Source of the DNA: Owenia fusiformis
Lineage: Eukaryota > Annelida > Polychaeta > Sabellida > Oweniidae
Reading direction: 5' to 3'
Assembly: GCA_903813345.2 (NCBI GenBank)
Contig: CAIIXF020000008.1
Location: forward strand, 7,080,366 to 7,144,365
DNA length: 64,000 nucleotides
Shown piece after piece: positions 22,695-35,186 of this stretch. The position numbers were made by a program, and so were the translations under genes. The notes under the pieces were generated by a model. The model was not told where the DNA came from and ran no database searches. It saw only the letters and a program-made list of their open reading frames with translations. Numbering within the stretch: the first letter of the stretch is position 1; each line of letters begins with the position of its first letter.

Positions 22695-25600
22695 CTACAG
22701 ATGTGAGGCCATGCGCTGGTCTAATTTTCTTACTGTTTCAGTCCAAAATTGCATTCTACTTTGACAGTAATTAGAGTGAGTTGTTGGTTTTCCACTGATT
22801 GCCAAGTATTCCCCGTATTTCTCATTAAATTGTGGCCATGAAGGAAATCCTAGTGTGTTGGGATCCCTGAAATCACAATCGACTTTCTTATGAAAATGAG
22901 CATTTGAACTATGCAATATGTGAAACAAAACAAAAAACAAATTATTAAAGAAACCCAGTGTAGTGTAATCATTTATAAGAAAACAAGCCTCAATACAACA
23001 ACGTGTATACATGAAAAGTCACATAAACTGACCTATTTTAGAAAATGATAGAGCATGGTGAAAATGTCAATATCAACGTATGTGGCATTATACTTGACCC
23101 TTGGGGTGCTGTGGCCCTTGTCGACCCATGCTTAGGTAACCTGAGGTCAAGGTCAACTTTATGGGTCAAGCTCATTTGATTTCAAGTTCAAAGAGCTTGG
23201 TATTTGGCGTTTTAAGGCCTTCTTGGGCTCCTGTGACCATTGGTGACTCATCAACATTTATTGGTCAAGGTCATCTCAAGGTCAAAAGTTTATATCTAGA
23301 TATTTGGCCTATTAAAGCCCTTCAAGTTGGGAGCTGATGTGACTTTTGGTGACTCACGAATTATTGACCTGATGTCGATGTCAAGTGGTATGGGTCAAGT
23401 TATTTCAAGGACCAGTCAAGGTCAAAGATCAACCTAGGTATATGGCGTTTTAAGACCATTTTGGGGCTGCTGTGACCCGTGGTGATCAACTTGAACGGGA
23501 AGATTGCTTAGAAATAGAAACTTGTTAACCCTGTTTTTGCAAAGCTGCTCCAATATGACATGAGCATGCGGCTTATCTCTGCCTCTTCTTCAGTGAAGTA
23601 GTGGGTGAGGTCAGTTTGGTGAGGCTTACCAAATACAAGCATAAGCTCATCTGTATGGTCTGCTGTTGCCCATTCTGGTGCCTTGGAATAACTAGGCCTG
23701 TGATCAAATTTGTACATGTAAGAAGCTCCACCTAAAATGGCAAAATGGGGGCAAAATGTATTCTTGACTTGTCCAAAAGACGAATCCATGTGAAGACAAT
23801 ATTTTGGAATAGTCTAGGTAATGCAAATTGACCTTATGGTAAAGCAAGACACTGAACAAAGGTATGCCTAAAGAATGGGTGTTACACATAATGACACTGA
23901 AATTACTAGAAACTTGGTCGTATAATATACTTTATATTTTGTATCCATAATCTTTTGCTCCGTCACTAGGTCACTTACCCAAGTGCATCGTAGCCACACT
24001 TATCGTGGGTGCTATTATCACCATATCTCCATATATATCACACATTAGTTGTTCTGTTCTTTGAACATTAGTGATATCATGATCTGCTGTATATTCGTCC
24101 ATGATGGCATCAGTAATAGTGTCATGATTGTATCGGAAATTATGCCCCACTATGCGTCTAAGTAATCCTCTAAATGCGCTAACATTGTTGAGGTGAATGG
24201 TTGATTCTATCTGATTAAAGATCATATGTGAAGCTAGAAGCCCCTCATGGCTGTTAAACCCTAAAAGGTAGTCCACTTTATTGTATTTGCCTTGTTTGTA
24301 GAGATTATAAGGGTAGTCAGGGAGGAACACGCCATCTATTACTGGTGGTCCATAGAGCAAAGGTATTTTCGTCAAGATTTCAGAGGCTGTCATCCTACTA
24401 AGAAAATCAAGCTTGTCTTGGCTAGATGTACCTTTAAATCCTGGAAAATTCATATTTTGTGATCTCATTAAAGGCTCTAACATCATATGAGGTGATTCAG
24501 TTTACTTACTACAGTGTAGCAGTTTTGAAAAACTTCTTTTGACATCAATATAGACCATATAGTACTTGTTTTATTTATTACTGATATTTTGATACAAAAA
24601 GGCTGATTTCTCTAAAATGAGGTAAAATTACAATGTTGTTCTGTTAGTTACCAGTATGGAGCCCATAAAATGGTAAAGAGCATTAGATCAGATAAATGTT
24701 GTTCATTTGTCCAATCATTATTGAATGGAAAGACTGACAGAGGGATAGACAGACTAGCGGTTGATAAAATGGAATGTAGATATCAATCAAAAGACCTTTA
24801 TAGTACAAATAGTCCATTACAAAAAAATATTACAGATTACCTAATTTTTTCAATTTTCTATCAATGATTCTTGTTATCTCCTGGTAAGTGTAAGCGTCTT
24901 TGGGGTATGTGACAGTCCCACTCTGGGAGATGGCTCTCTTAAACAGGCCCTTGGCCAAAGGTGACATTATTAGGAAACCTACAGACTGAGCTCCTGTAAA
25001 ATAAAAGAATCTCTGCAATCATATTGAGGGTGAATATATTGTTGGGGCATTGTTAGGGTTTGAACATTGTCAAGGCATATCAAGGTGAAGATAAAACTCC
25101 TATTAGACATCATCTTCAAAGTTTCAGTGGTGAGACAGTTTCCTCACCTCCAGGCTCACCTGCCTCCTGCCTGGCAATGCCCATACACAAGGAGGATTGG
25201 CTCCCAGGAAAAATGAAAATGTCGTTATTTTCTGAATCTATAACCGACTATGAATTCAAAATAAACAGTCCAAAAGATTCGAACCAATATCTCGATCAAG
25301 TTTTGGAATTTTTTGTTCAGAAATAAGACCCAAATTCAAAATTAGAATTTGAAGTGAACAAAATGGTGGCTGTTTGAATTCGAATTTTGTAATCATGACA
25401 TGCCCATATATGGCGAAAATATCAATGTTGCATTCTGGGAGCCAATTCTCCTTGGCCCATACATGTACTTATTAATGACAAGGAATAAGACATTGTGTAA
25501 AGTATTTCAAAGCAAGGTACATGTAGAAAAACACAATTGGCAACGACAGAAAAAACTAAAATCAACCAAGAACCTTTTATTCATTAATATTTTACCTGCA

Positions 25601-27185
25601 CTTCCACCACTGATTGTTATATTGCTACTGTCTCCACCAAACTTATGTATGTGTCTGTGTGTCCACTTGAGAGCCTCAATCTGGTCAAGGAATCCAAGGT
25701 TTCCAGGGGCAACTGCATCACCAGTTGTGAAGTAGCCTATTTGGTGAATTGAGGGGATATGTTAATCAATTTCAATATCTTACTTGTAATGTATAAATGC
25801 TTCGAAATATTCTACCATACAATGCATCTGTATTCATGTAATCTAAGACCCGGTGTAGAAGAAATTATGGTCCCCTGGGGATTATGGTCCCCTTTCCTTA
25901 CGGCCCTTACTGGCCCTCACTGTGTATAGATAAAAAGGAAAATAATTGTAATTAGGTCACCATATAAATCAATAGAGAGTAGGACCAAAATTTGATAGCA
26001 CCACCTGCCCTTTTACACCGGGTCTAAGACTCTTACCCAATGTTCCCAGTCTGTAGTTAATGGATACCAAAATAACATCATGAAAATTGCAGAGAGCTGT
26101 GCCCTGGTAGATCTGACCAGAACCTGGAATCAAACACATAGAATAAGACCTTAAGAAACACCTAGAAACCATATACTCTAAGAAATTGGCTTTTGCCAAG
26201 ATTCTATGAAAATTGATAACACCTTTTAGAGAGGACCCAAAATTGTCCAATTCAGTTAAATTCACAATGATTACATTTCTAAAAAATATCAAATTTGCTG
26301 CTCCACCATGTTATGAGTTATAAATACTTTAAGACTTTTAATGTTTATCTAGGATATATGATTTAAAGCCAAAATCGTCCAACAGAGCATTTACTGGTTA
26401 GATTTCTACCTTTTCACATTAAAGCAAATTGACAAACAATAGAAAAAACAAAAGAAGAGATTTATTGAAAGCCCAGGTAAGATCCCACCTCATGATTTTG
26501 AAGCTTGTAAAATGTAATTACCTTGTATATAACCACCTCCATGGATCCAGAAGACAACAGGAAGATTTGCAGCTGTACTTATATCTGGGGTCCACAAATT
26601 CAAGAACAGGGAGTCTTCTGATGTTTCATCATTTATGTGTATGGGCCAGTTATCCTTTTGTGTCACTCTCATGTTTTGTGGACAAGCAGGTCCTGCAAGA
26701 ATATCAGTGATGTCCTTCAATACTCATTAATCCTTGCCAAAACGCAATCAATATATGGCTTAGTGATGCAAATTAATTTTGGCAGCCAAAACATGTCAAA
26801 GATGTTTACCAATGCAAATGAGATTCAAATCCCTCTTTTCTAAAGCCAATTAATCATTTACTCTAAAAGTTATGTTGTAGCACTGCAGCATTTGTAAGAA
26901 AACATTTAGTCAATAGTAAAGAGAGTCCCACATACATTTTCCCTATAGTGTATAATCTTGAACTTAAGTATTTAAAGAACACTTACCAAAGGAACTTGCA
27001 TCTCTAACACCTTTCCACAATTTTGCTGGTAGTGGTGGTTTAAACATGAGTTTATGAATAGGAGGTTCAGCATAGGGGATACCCAAGAATGCATAAACAG
27101 GCCTAAGAGGTTTGGCAGCATAGACGATAGTTCCCTTAAGAGATGTCCCAGAGTCTAGTTCAATTATTGGGTCTTTGACAGACAT
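22695..27185 (-). CDS. Carboxylesterase/cholinesterase-family protein, copy B (GGSAG elbow)
   Basis: Eight exons: 27185-26987, 26692-26522, 26123-26037, 25736-25596, 24993-24841, 24440-23979, 23731-23530, 22866-22695 (528 residues). It is a type-B carboxylesterase with an alpha/beta-hydrolase fold. Visible landmarks are FLGIPYAEPP near residue 33, SEDSLFLNLWTP, the oxyanion loop WIHGGGYIQG, the nucleophile motif SGGSAG, the acid in GFNSHEGLL and the histidine in ADHTDELMLVFG. All three triad residues are present. The usual Glu before the nucleophile (GESAG) is Gly here. The EDC cysteine is Ser. There is no signal peptide or GPI/transmembrane tail, so a cytosolic enzyme is inferred. The donor of exon 7 (GG|GTTAAC) is weak. 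Substrate cannot be predicted. Confidence 0.88.
23085..23490. repeat. Diverged tandem repeat in esterase B intron 7
   Basis: About four units of roughly 105-140 bp share TTGGCGTTTTAAGGCC, a GGGCTCCTGTGACC-like core, TGGTGACTCA and GGTCAAGGTCA motifs. They begin near 23095, 23200, 23300 and 23440. Non-coding. Confidence 0.6.
25848..26023. mobile_element. MITE, ends ACCCGGTGTARAAG, target duplication CTAAG
   Basis: Inverted ends ACCCGGTGTAGAAG and CTTTTACACCGGGT enclose 176 bp. Both flanks carry CTAAG (25843-25847 and 26024-26028). The insertion lies in esterase B intron 3, about a dozen bases from the exon 3 donor. The same family is at 11546-11650. Confidence 0.7.
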
Positions 27186-28200
27186 GATGTTTTGATATTC
27201 TCAATAAGTATGTTTAGACTTAAGTTATTTCTCAGGTGTAATTTATATGTATCCATTTTAAACTACACTGGAATACATTATACGCATGTTGTATTCCTAT
27301 TATGTCAAAATCAATCCAATTTGTTTTTTATCCTGTTAATACTTGCATAATTGAAGTACAATAGCTGGTCTATATATCTTCAATAGAGAAGTGAACATTA
27401 ACTGCAAAACATGGTGGACTTTGAACATGTCAGTCACATTGCAACTTTACAGGAATAAATACCTTGAACTTGACACCAGCTACTTGACTTGATAGAGATA
27501 AACATTCATAATAAATAACATATTATGATAGACCTTTGCTTGAACCTCTTGTGGCTTGCTTTAATTAAATGGAGATGATTTTGAGTGATCTGACCTTGGA
27601 CTTGATAAACTGACATTTACAAACTTGACCCAGTTGTGTACATTCAGTAATGAATTAAACATTTTTAATAGGATAGGCTTGCTTGGATTCCTTGTGGCTT
27701 GCTTTACCTACTGAGATGCTATTGGGTGACCTTGCACTTGACATAATGGGCACAATGACATCTATATACTTGACTCAGTAGTGTACGTTCAGTAATAAGT
27801 AGACATTATGATAGACTTTCGCTTGGACCTCTCATTTACTTATAGAGATTCTATTTGGGTGACCAATGGTTCAGATGGCTGGTGCTTTATCACAGGATTT
27901 GGTGTTGTACACAAGGAAAATAGAATCTTGACGAACGTTATGTAAAGGATACATTTAAAAAAGATTACAGAAAACATAAAAATTCATAGCATGTAAAAAT
28001 AATGTTCCATATATTAGCAATTTAATATATTAGTTTTAAATGCTGCCCTTGAACCTGTCTAATACTGTTAAGTAAAATAATGAGCTACAATACAACTATA
28101 GTACATTGTTTTATCGGCAATTCTTTAAAAATCTCATCATATCTGTTTTAATTGTGGTACTTAAATTGCTAGATCAATGATACTAAGCTCCTGTTATAAT
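27186..28200. other. Intergenic region between the two esterase genes
   Basis: It contains a diverged tandem repeat at about 27470-27870: three units of about 140 bp, each with GATAGRCYTTYGCTTGRACCT, CTTGTGGCTTGCTTT and GGGTGACCTTGCACTTGA variants. It includes the promoter side of copy B and the 3' side of copy A. No ORF of interest. Confidence 0.55.
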
Positions 28201-31200
28201 TCAATATTTTGAAAAATGTCCATTCTCTAACTGTCCAATAGTGTCAGTCCAGAAAGCCATCCTAGTAGCATTGTACTTTCTCTTGGACTGAGGGTTTGTG
28301 TTAATGTTCATATATTCTTCAGATTTATTGAATTTCGGCCACTTTGGGAGACCAGAACCATTCGGATTTCTGAAATACCATTACGACATATTACTACTTC
28401 TTGAACTATAAGGTTCTCTAATCTCCAACTCATTGAGAATAAGTTTTGGATTACAAACTGTTTTAACCGTTAATAGATGTACAGTAAAACCTATTCAAGT
28501 GGAACATCTTTTGTACATCTAAAAGTGTTCTACTGAGGAAATGTTCCATTTCTAGAGGTGTTCCACTTTACAGGTTTCACTGTACATGTATCATAAAAAA
28601 TTCTTCGTCATCAACATTTCGCCATTCATGTCACTCTGAGTGTTAATAGTTATAAAATTACCTCAGAGTTCTCCAAGTATAAGAGTTAATTATAATTTGA
28701 GAGTATAAAACCTTGGAAAGTAAATCTTGTTCAATGAATTCACTGATTCAAAAAAGTGATGCAGTAAGTATTATTCCCTGCAAATCTTTAATGTACAGCG
28801 CTGTAAAGTGCTATTCTAGCATCACCTGTTTTGAACAGTGTAGTACAAAACTGTTTTTACAGCGCTGTCCAGCACTGTTCAAAAACAGCGCTGTTTGATG
28901 CAGTTTGAGATTGGCAGTGTGTTACTTTGACAGATCATTTAATTCATATTCTTAATCAGATAGTCACACTCACCCTGACTTGGCAAAATTGGCCCAATAA
29001 GACATGAAGGTGTGGCTCAAACTTTGTTCTTCTTCGGTGAAGTATTGAGGAAAGGATGTTTGGTGGGGCTCACCAAATACAAGCACTAACTCCTCTCCAT
29101 GATCTGCCTTTATCCATTCTGGCTTTGGAGAGACCCTCAGCCTATGGTCATACATGTAGATATAGGTGTCACAACATGCTGTAATTATATCAAAATTTAA
29201 TTAGTCTAACAACGAGCCCTTGTGTGAACACCCCCCCCCCCCCTCATACTTATTTACAGGGTAAAGTAAAAAAGGGGGTCTAGAGACTTGAAGTAAGATT
29301 AAAATAGAATGTTCTCATAAAATAAGTTATGGTTGTATAGTTTTTTATTTCATATTGTGACACATTGGAAAAAGCAATGCATGCGCACGTGACATATCCT
29401 GAGGAAATGGGTTTATCACTGCCTTTATCAAATGTATAAAACTATATAATAAAAATGTCACCACCTGTCATTGTAGCCGCCAAACTCCAAACCCCAACCA
29501 CCGAATGCTGTCACAAAATTTGAGAACAGCATTGTATCCCCACTTTTGGTGGTGACATAAAAATTTAAAAGTGAGGGTTCAGGCCAAATCAGGCTTGGTC
29601 AGATCCAGAATGGTTGAGTCAGGATAAGGCTACTTAATTACAGGCAATATCAATCAGGAAGTGGTGACTCTATGATAACCAAAACCTTTAATTGTAATAT
29701 TCACCTGAGTGTGCTTTTGCTACAGCAAGACTGGGTGAGATGAAGATCATATCCCCATAGATATCACTGAACAATTGTGTCGCACGTTCACTATCTCTGA
29801 AGTCAAAGTCCCCGACGTACTCCTCCATTATAGCATCTGTGATCTTATCCTGATTATTCCTATAGTTATGTAACACTAGCCTCCGTAGGTACTGCTTGAA
29901 TGTAGCTCTATCATCCAACTTGAACTCTATTCCAAGACCCGCATACACCATCCTCGTCACTAGAAATCCCTCATGGCTGTTAAACCCAATGATATAGTCA
30001 ACTTTATTGTATCTATCCTGCTTATAGAGGTTGCTAGGGGAGTCAGGAAGGAATGTGCCATCTATGACTGGGGGACCAAAGAATAAAGACACTTTTGTGT
30101 TGATATGTTTAGCAGACATTCCACTCAAGAAGTCCAGCTTCTCTTGACTTGTCTGACCTTTAAAACCTGAAATAAATAAATTGAGGGGTTTGCACATTTG
30201 AAATCAAAGGCCATGAAAGGTCTCATGGAGAGAAAGTTATTCAATTTGACTGTACAGGCCCGTAGCCAAGGGTTCGGGGGGGGCACTTGGCACTTTTCAC
30301 GTGATTTTGGACATTATTTTTAGGCCAAAGTTGTCTGAAGTGACCCCCCTGGAATTTTTGAAAAAATGAACCCCTCTTGGCAAATCCTGGCTATGGGCCT
30401 GCTGAAATACCTACCACTACACAATGATGTTTTTGCTAGAAAAAGAAGTGAATTTCATTTTTTCAATCGGACCCTTATTCATCAAATTCCCGTATACAAT
30501 TTCGTATTCATGAAATAAATAGGTTATTAACATCCCGGAAGAAATTTTACACTTGGTCCATAGCTGATGTACTTACTACATTGCAATTCAAAAAATAATA
30601 CAATATACTTACACAACTTAACTAATCATTCTCATAAAAATAAATGCTGATAATACCTAATCTTTTCAATTTTCTATCTATGATTCTTGTTATCTCCTGG
30701 TAAGTGTAAGCGTCCTTGGGGTATGTGACTGTCCCACTCTGGGAGATGGCTCTCTTAAACAGTCCCTTTGCCAAAGGTGACATTATTAGGAAACCTACAG
30801 ACATAGCACCTGCAAAGAGCAAACATTTTACTTCATACATTTTTTTATTTTTGAACTTAGAGGCAATAAAGGGAGCCTGGTGCTTGTTGAGGGCAGGCTA
30901 TGTAATATATACCACTGATGGCATTTAAGGTTATGGTTACATCCCATGACCAAAGTAACCTAAACAAGGCATTAACATGTAAAAGTCACCACCTGCCATT
31001 TGTTACAGATGCTGACTGTCGAACAATGAACACCAACTGCCAAGCACTGTCCATAAAAAAAGTTGGAGACTACTAGTATAACATTATGTCACCACTTGTT
31101 GGTGGTGACATGGGCTAATAAAGATGAAAATGTTCATACCTGCACTTTCACCACTGATTGTTATATTGCTCGTGTCTCCACCAAACTTATGTATGTGTCT

Positions 31201-33328
31201 GTGTGTCCACTTGAGAGCCTCAATCTGGTCAAGGAAACCAAGGTTTCCAGGGGCAACTGCATCACCAGTTGTGAAAAATCCTAAACAAGTACATGTAGTT
31301 AATGCATGTGATGTTAAGTAACATTCAAAATCACTTGACAGCAAAATACATGTATTTTATGACAAACCCAACTTCTGAACCTTTGTTTATAATACAGGTA
31401 TCATTCTAACAGTTTACAAAAAGTGCTTCTGTGGCTATTTGAACTATCTTGCAGAATTATAGATGTGCATGGTTGTAGTGAAAATTTAGCATCCCATCTA
31501 CTATGGATATAAAAGAGACATAGGGGCAATAACTTGGCGTATTAAAATCTCAAGCCTCAAAATTAACATATAATTGATTTCGTTTGGTGGGTGGGTGGTT
31601 AAGGCTTTTAACTAAAAATTGTTTGTAACAATAACATGAATAAAATGTTTGCATTAACATGCAAAATGCCATTTGTTACAGAGTGCAGACACCTACATGT
31701 AATGCCAACCACCAAGGTCTGAACATCGTCCACAAAAAAGTTGGAAACTACTTGTATAACAACATGTCACCACTTGTGGTGGTGACATAATAAATTGTAC
31801 ATGATGCAGTGATGCAGTGATTTTATAATATGGGGTCTATGGGGAATCAACCCGAACTAGAAGTCACATTTTCAAAAAAGATTAAATTTTCAAAGTTCAT
31901 AAACAATTTACGAAACCATATTTTTAAATGTATTTTTACATGTAGATTTCAAATATGACATCACTTTGATTGAATTTTGAATATTTAATGACGTAAATCA
32001 AGATCATTTCTACTCGCATCTAGTCTATTATACACCCACTCAAAAAAAACTGTGGACACTTTGATGTATGTCATATTTACCCATGGCTCCAAGTCTGTAG
32101 TTGATAGAGATGACGACCACATCTTGGTAGTTACATATTGCAGTGCCATGGTAGATCTGACCTGTACCTGCAAAAGTAAAATTGCATTGTAAAAATGTAT
32201 CACATATCGAGAAAACACAAATGGTAACATTTCATAAATAGTTGTCAATTCTGATGTAAAAAGGCACAATTCATTCAAATGTGATTTGATAATAAATATG
32301 GCCACACAGTAATTTTTCAATAATTACTTAATCTCTTAGTTTTATATTGTGGATTAGCTCTATGGTTATTTTTGCTGGATTTCTCTGGCACTAACCTCAT
32401 AACATTTTGTGAATACCATAATAACAAAGAAACTACTCAGTATGTAAATACAAACTTCATAATGCAATGCAAAATAACTGTTACCAATAGTATATATATT
32501 ACCTTCAACAAAAGCTCCTCCATGAATCCAAAACAGAACAGGCAGTTTAGCATTAGGGTTCATGTTTGGGGTCCACACATTTAAGAACAGACAGTCCTCT
32601 GAAGTTTCACTCATAACACGGAATGGTCTGCTGCCAGCTTGGGTGTTTTTGATGTTCTGACTGGCGGCTGGGCCTACAGAGAAGATTTCTTATTATTATA
32701 TGCAAATTAGTTGTGCTATCTATATTCTATACAACCTACATTCGTGTACATGTATGTACAGTGAAACCTGTAAAGTGGAACACCTCTAGAATTGGAAAAC
32801 CTCTGTGAGTGGAACAATATTCAGTCCCAAGACCAAATGACTTATTGTTAAATGAACCTCTAAAAGTGCAACACCTTCCAAGTGGAACACTGTTAGAAGT
32901 ACCATGGAAGGTGTCCACTTGAACAGGTTTTACTGTATGTATACTCTGGTGACCACAAAAGAATGGAAAATGTACTGTTCAGTATGACTTATTACTTGTT
33001 TCATTACTAAATAAACATCACTTTCACTTATTACACATTATCAATTATTTCTACAATGAATTCATTATCAGTTTCTGAGCCTTTTATAATTTATAGTATT
33101 ATGATTAAAATATTCTGAGAAAACACAATTACCAAACTGTGTAGCATCCCTCTCCCCCTGCCATATGCCAGCAGGCTTAGGAGGCTTGAACCTCAGTTGA
33201 CCTATGGGGGCTTCTCCATATCTTATGCCCAAGAATGCGTTCACTGGTCTCTTTGGTTCCTTTGCATACACCTGCTTCCCCCTTAAGGATGTTCCAGCCT
33301 GAATTTGCACAACAGGCCCCTGGGACAT
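28201..33328 (-). CDS. Carboxylesterase/cholinesterase-family protein, copy A
   Basis: Eight exons with the same phases as copy B: 33328-33133, 32673-32503, 32167-32081, 31280-31140, 30809-30657, 30166-29705, 29178-28974, 28369-28201 (527 residues). The catalytic serine is in the canonical ISGESAG, the acidic member in GFNSHEGFL, and the histidine in [12 protein letters not shown]. The oxyanion loop reads [22 protein letters not shown] keeps its cysteine, but the expected partner upstream is missing, so that disulfide cannot form. The protein opens directly with the first strand (MSQGPVVQI) and has no signal peptide, which fits a cytosolic esterase. I chose ATG 33328 because it aligns with the start of copy B. 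It is likely a general carboxylesterase; the substrate is unknown. Confidence 0.9.
28482..28582. mobile_element. pogo/Tigger-like MITE, copy 1 (TIR CAGTRAAACCT, TA duplication)
   Basis: It starts CAGTAAAACCT and ends AGGTTTCACTG, flanked by TA on both sides. The interior contains GTGGAACA/TGTTCCA inverted blocks shared with the copies at 32759 and 44248. A CAGTRAAACC end with a TA duplication is typical of the Tc1-mariner/pogo group. Confidence 0.7.
29457..29556. mobile_element. MITE with GTCACCACC inverted ends, copy 1
   Basis: It begins GTCACCACCTGTCATTGTAG and ends GGTGGTGAC. It resembles the elements at 30985-31109 and 31658-31786. It lies in esterase A intron 6. Confidence 0.6.
30985..31109. 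mobile_element. MITE with GTCACCACC inverted ends, copy 2
   Basis: The ends are GTCACCACCTGCCATTTG and CACTTGTTGGTGGTGAC. The interior has AAAAAAGTTGGAGACTACT, shared with 31658-31786. It lies in esterase A intron 4, 30 bp from exon 4. Confidence 0.7.
31658..31786. mobile_element. MITE of the GTCACCACC family, copy 3, left end eroded
   Basis: TGCCATTTGTTACAG, AAAAAAGTTGGAAACTACTT and the end CACTTGTGGTGGTGAC match copy 2, but the leading GTCACCACC is lost. Confidence 0.6.
31830..32032. repeat. Copy of the dispersed repeat ending TCTACTCGCATCTAGTCTA
   Basis: It shares the blocks ACATGTAGATTTCAAATATG, ATATCACTT-like and GAATATTTAATGACG with 56040-56250, and its last 50 bp with 6071-6120. It adjoins exon 3 of esterase A. 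Confidence 0.6.
32759..32935. mobile_element. pogo/Tigger-like MITE, copy 2
   Basis: It begins CAGTGAAACCTGTAAAGTGG and ends CACTTGAACAGGTTTTACTG, with TA on both flanks. Same family as 28482-28582 and 44248-44431. It sits in esterase A intron 1. Confidence 0.75.
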
Positions 33329-34416
33329 TATTCTTGGTCCTGGTGGCACTTTGCAGGGGAATAGTCTTGCTTAGAGTCCTAGATGTTGTACTTTGCCATA
33401 ACATGGACTTTGTACTGTACAGTAGTGTCACAGTTATCTATAAATCAAAGTTTCTCATTATTACTGGATGAGCTCAGACCAAATTTTGGCTTATGGTATT
33501 GCATTTTTCGAATTATGTTAATTATATGTAGTATATCATTTCTCATTGATTTTGAAAATAATAGGGTCTAGTTTTTCAGCCTCTTCGAATTATTGCCATT
33601 TATACCTCCCTGGCTACTTTTATGAGGGGGTACTAGAATAAGCATTAATAATTTCTGTCATATCCCTCCAATCACATTTATATTTCTAGGGATCATGTAT
33701 CTATGTATAACTAGTTGCCATGACAAATCTAATCATGATTGGTCAAGTGGTTGCCATGGCAACAAAACTTAAGTGCGAAAAACTGTAAATATTTCAAATA
33801 AATCCATAAAAGGTAAATGACTGCTTATCTCTTCAGATTGGACCAACTGACATAAAGCTGACTTTAAAAACATATTTAAGGAGTTTTCAACAAGACAACA
33901 TGATTACAAAGATTAGTTTAATGAAATCTACGACTCTAGTCCGTAGTCATATTTTGTCACTACCATTCACAATACTCAAAAGTGGGCGTGGCACTTTCAG
34001 GTAACAATCCTAAGTAACTTCTGTTATCTACCTCCTATCACATTCATACTTTCGGGGAGTATGTATGTGTATGTAGTTAATTGATACAGCAAGTTTGATC
34101 ATGTTTGGTAAAATGGTTGCTATGGCAACACAACTTATATGCAAAAATGTAGTTATTTCGAAATGACAAGTGAATTACTACTAATCTCTTAAACCAATCA
34201 AAATAAAGTTGTGTTTTCTATAAAACAACATGATTCGAATGATTAGTTAATGGTAAATGGTTGCTATGGTAACATAAATGAATGGCTTTGTTAATATACT
34301 ATTTTTGGCTTGTGTACTGTAAGTATTGATTTATAGATATATAGTTCATTTGGATTGATTTTTGCATTGTTCATTGCTTTTCTTCCAAATCCAGTTCTAA
34401 TGCCTATGCTACATAC

Positions 34417-35004
34417 TAGTGGTGTCAATTAACCGCTTGAGCATTAACCGGTTAACCGGGGGTTTTTACCGGTTAAAGTCGGTTAACCGGCGGGAAATTT
34501 GAACTTATAATTTCAAATGAAATCTTCATCTTCGATCTTAAAAGTTGTAAAAAAAATTGGAAAAATGATATATCGGCGTTTATTTTTTACGTTCGTCAAG
34601 CTTTACGCTATTCTATGTAAGTAAGCGCGGGAAAGCAATGTGGCAGGGATTAAAGTTGCTGATTAGATGTTTGTAAGGAATTATCAGACTTATCACATGT
34701 ATGAGTAGCTCACATGAAACTGACGCTTGAAAAACAAACAGATTAAAATGCAAAGTAAGCGCGGGAAAGCAATGTGGCAGGGATTAAAGTTGCTGATTGG
34801 ATGTTTGTAAGGAGTTATGGGACTTATGGCATGTATGAGTAGCTTACGTGAAACTGACACCATAAAACCAAACGGATTGGCATGCAAAATAAGCGCGGGA
34901 AATAACAGAATTATACACGGTCAACTAACCGCCCAATAAAACTCAGACCGGTCAAGGCATTATCGGCGGTTAACCGGTTAACCGGTTAATACTTGACACC
35001 TCTA
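34417..35004. mobile_element. hAT-type MITE nested in the large-TIR transposon
   Basis: Ends TAGTGGTGTCAA and TTGACACCTCTA are inverted, and an exact 8-bp duplication CTACATAC flanks the element (34409-34416, 35005-35012). An 8-bp duplication and the TAGNG-type end are hAT hallmarks. Subterminal GGTTAACCGG motifs occur in clusters at both ends. Internally a unit of about 134 bp starting TAAGCGCGGGAAA is repeated (34621, 34755, partial at 34889). Confidence 0.88.
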
Positions 35005-35186
35005 CTACATACTACATTTACAACATTATGTCCTTAACTAATTATCTTAACTACATATTAATATCTAAAGGTAACTGAATGAGTAACTTCATGACATGTT
35101 TCATCATATGTCAGTTATTTAGACTTCTGTACACAAAGCCTTCAACATAAGCAACTACTGATTTAATAGACTGCAAAGAAATCAGT

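Noticed and set aside
25060-25735. Plus-strand ORFs of 88 and 111 codons
   Set aside because: They overlap intron 4 and exon 4 of esterase B in antisense; no domain and no splice support.
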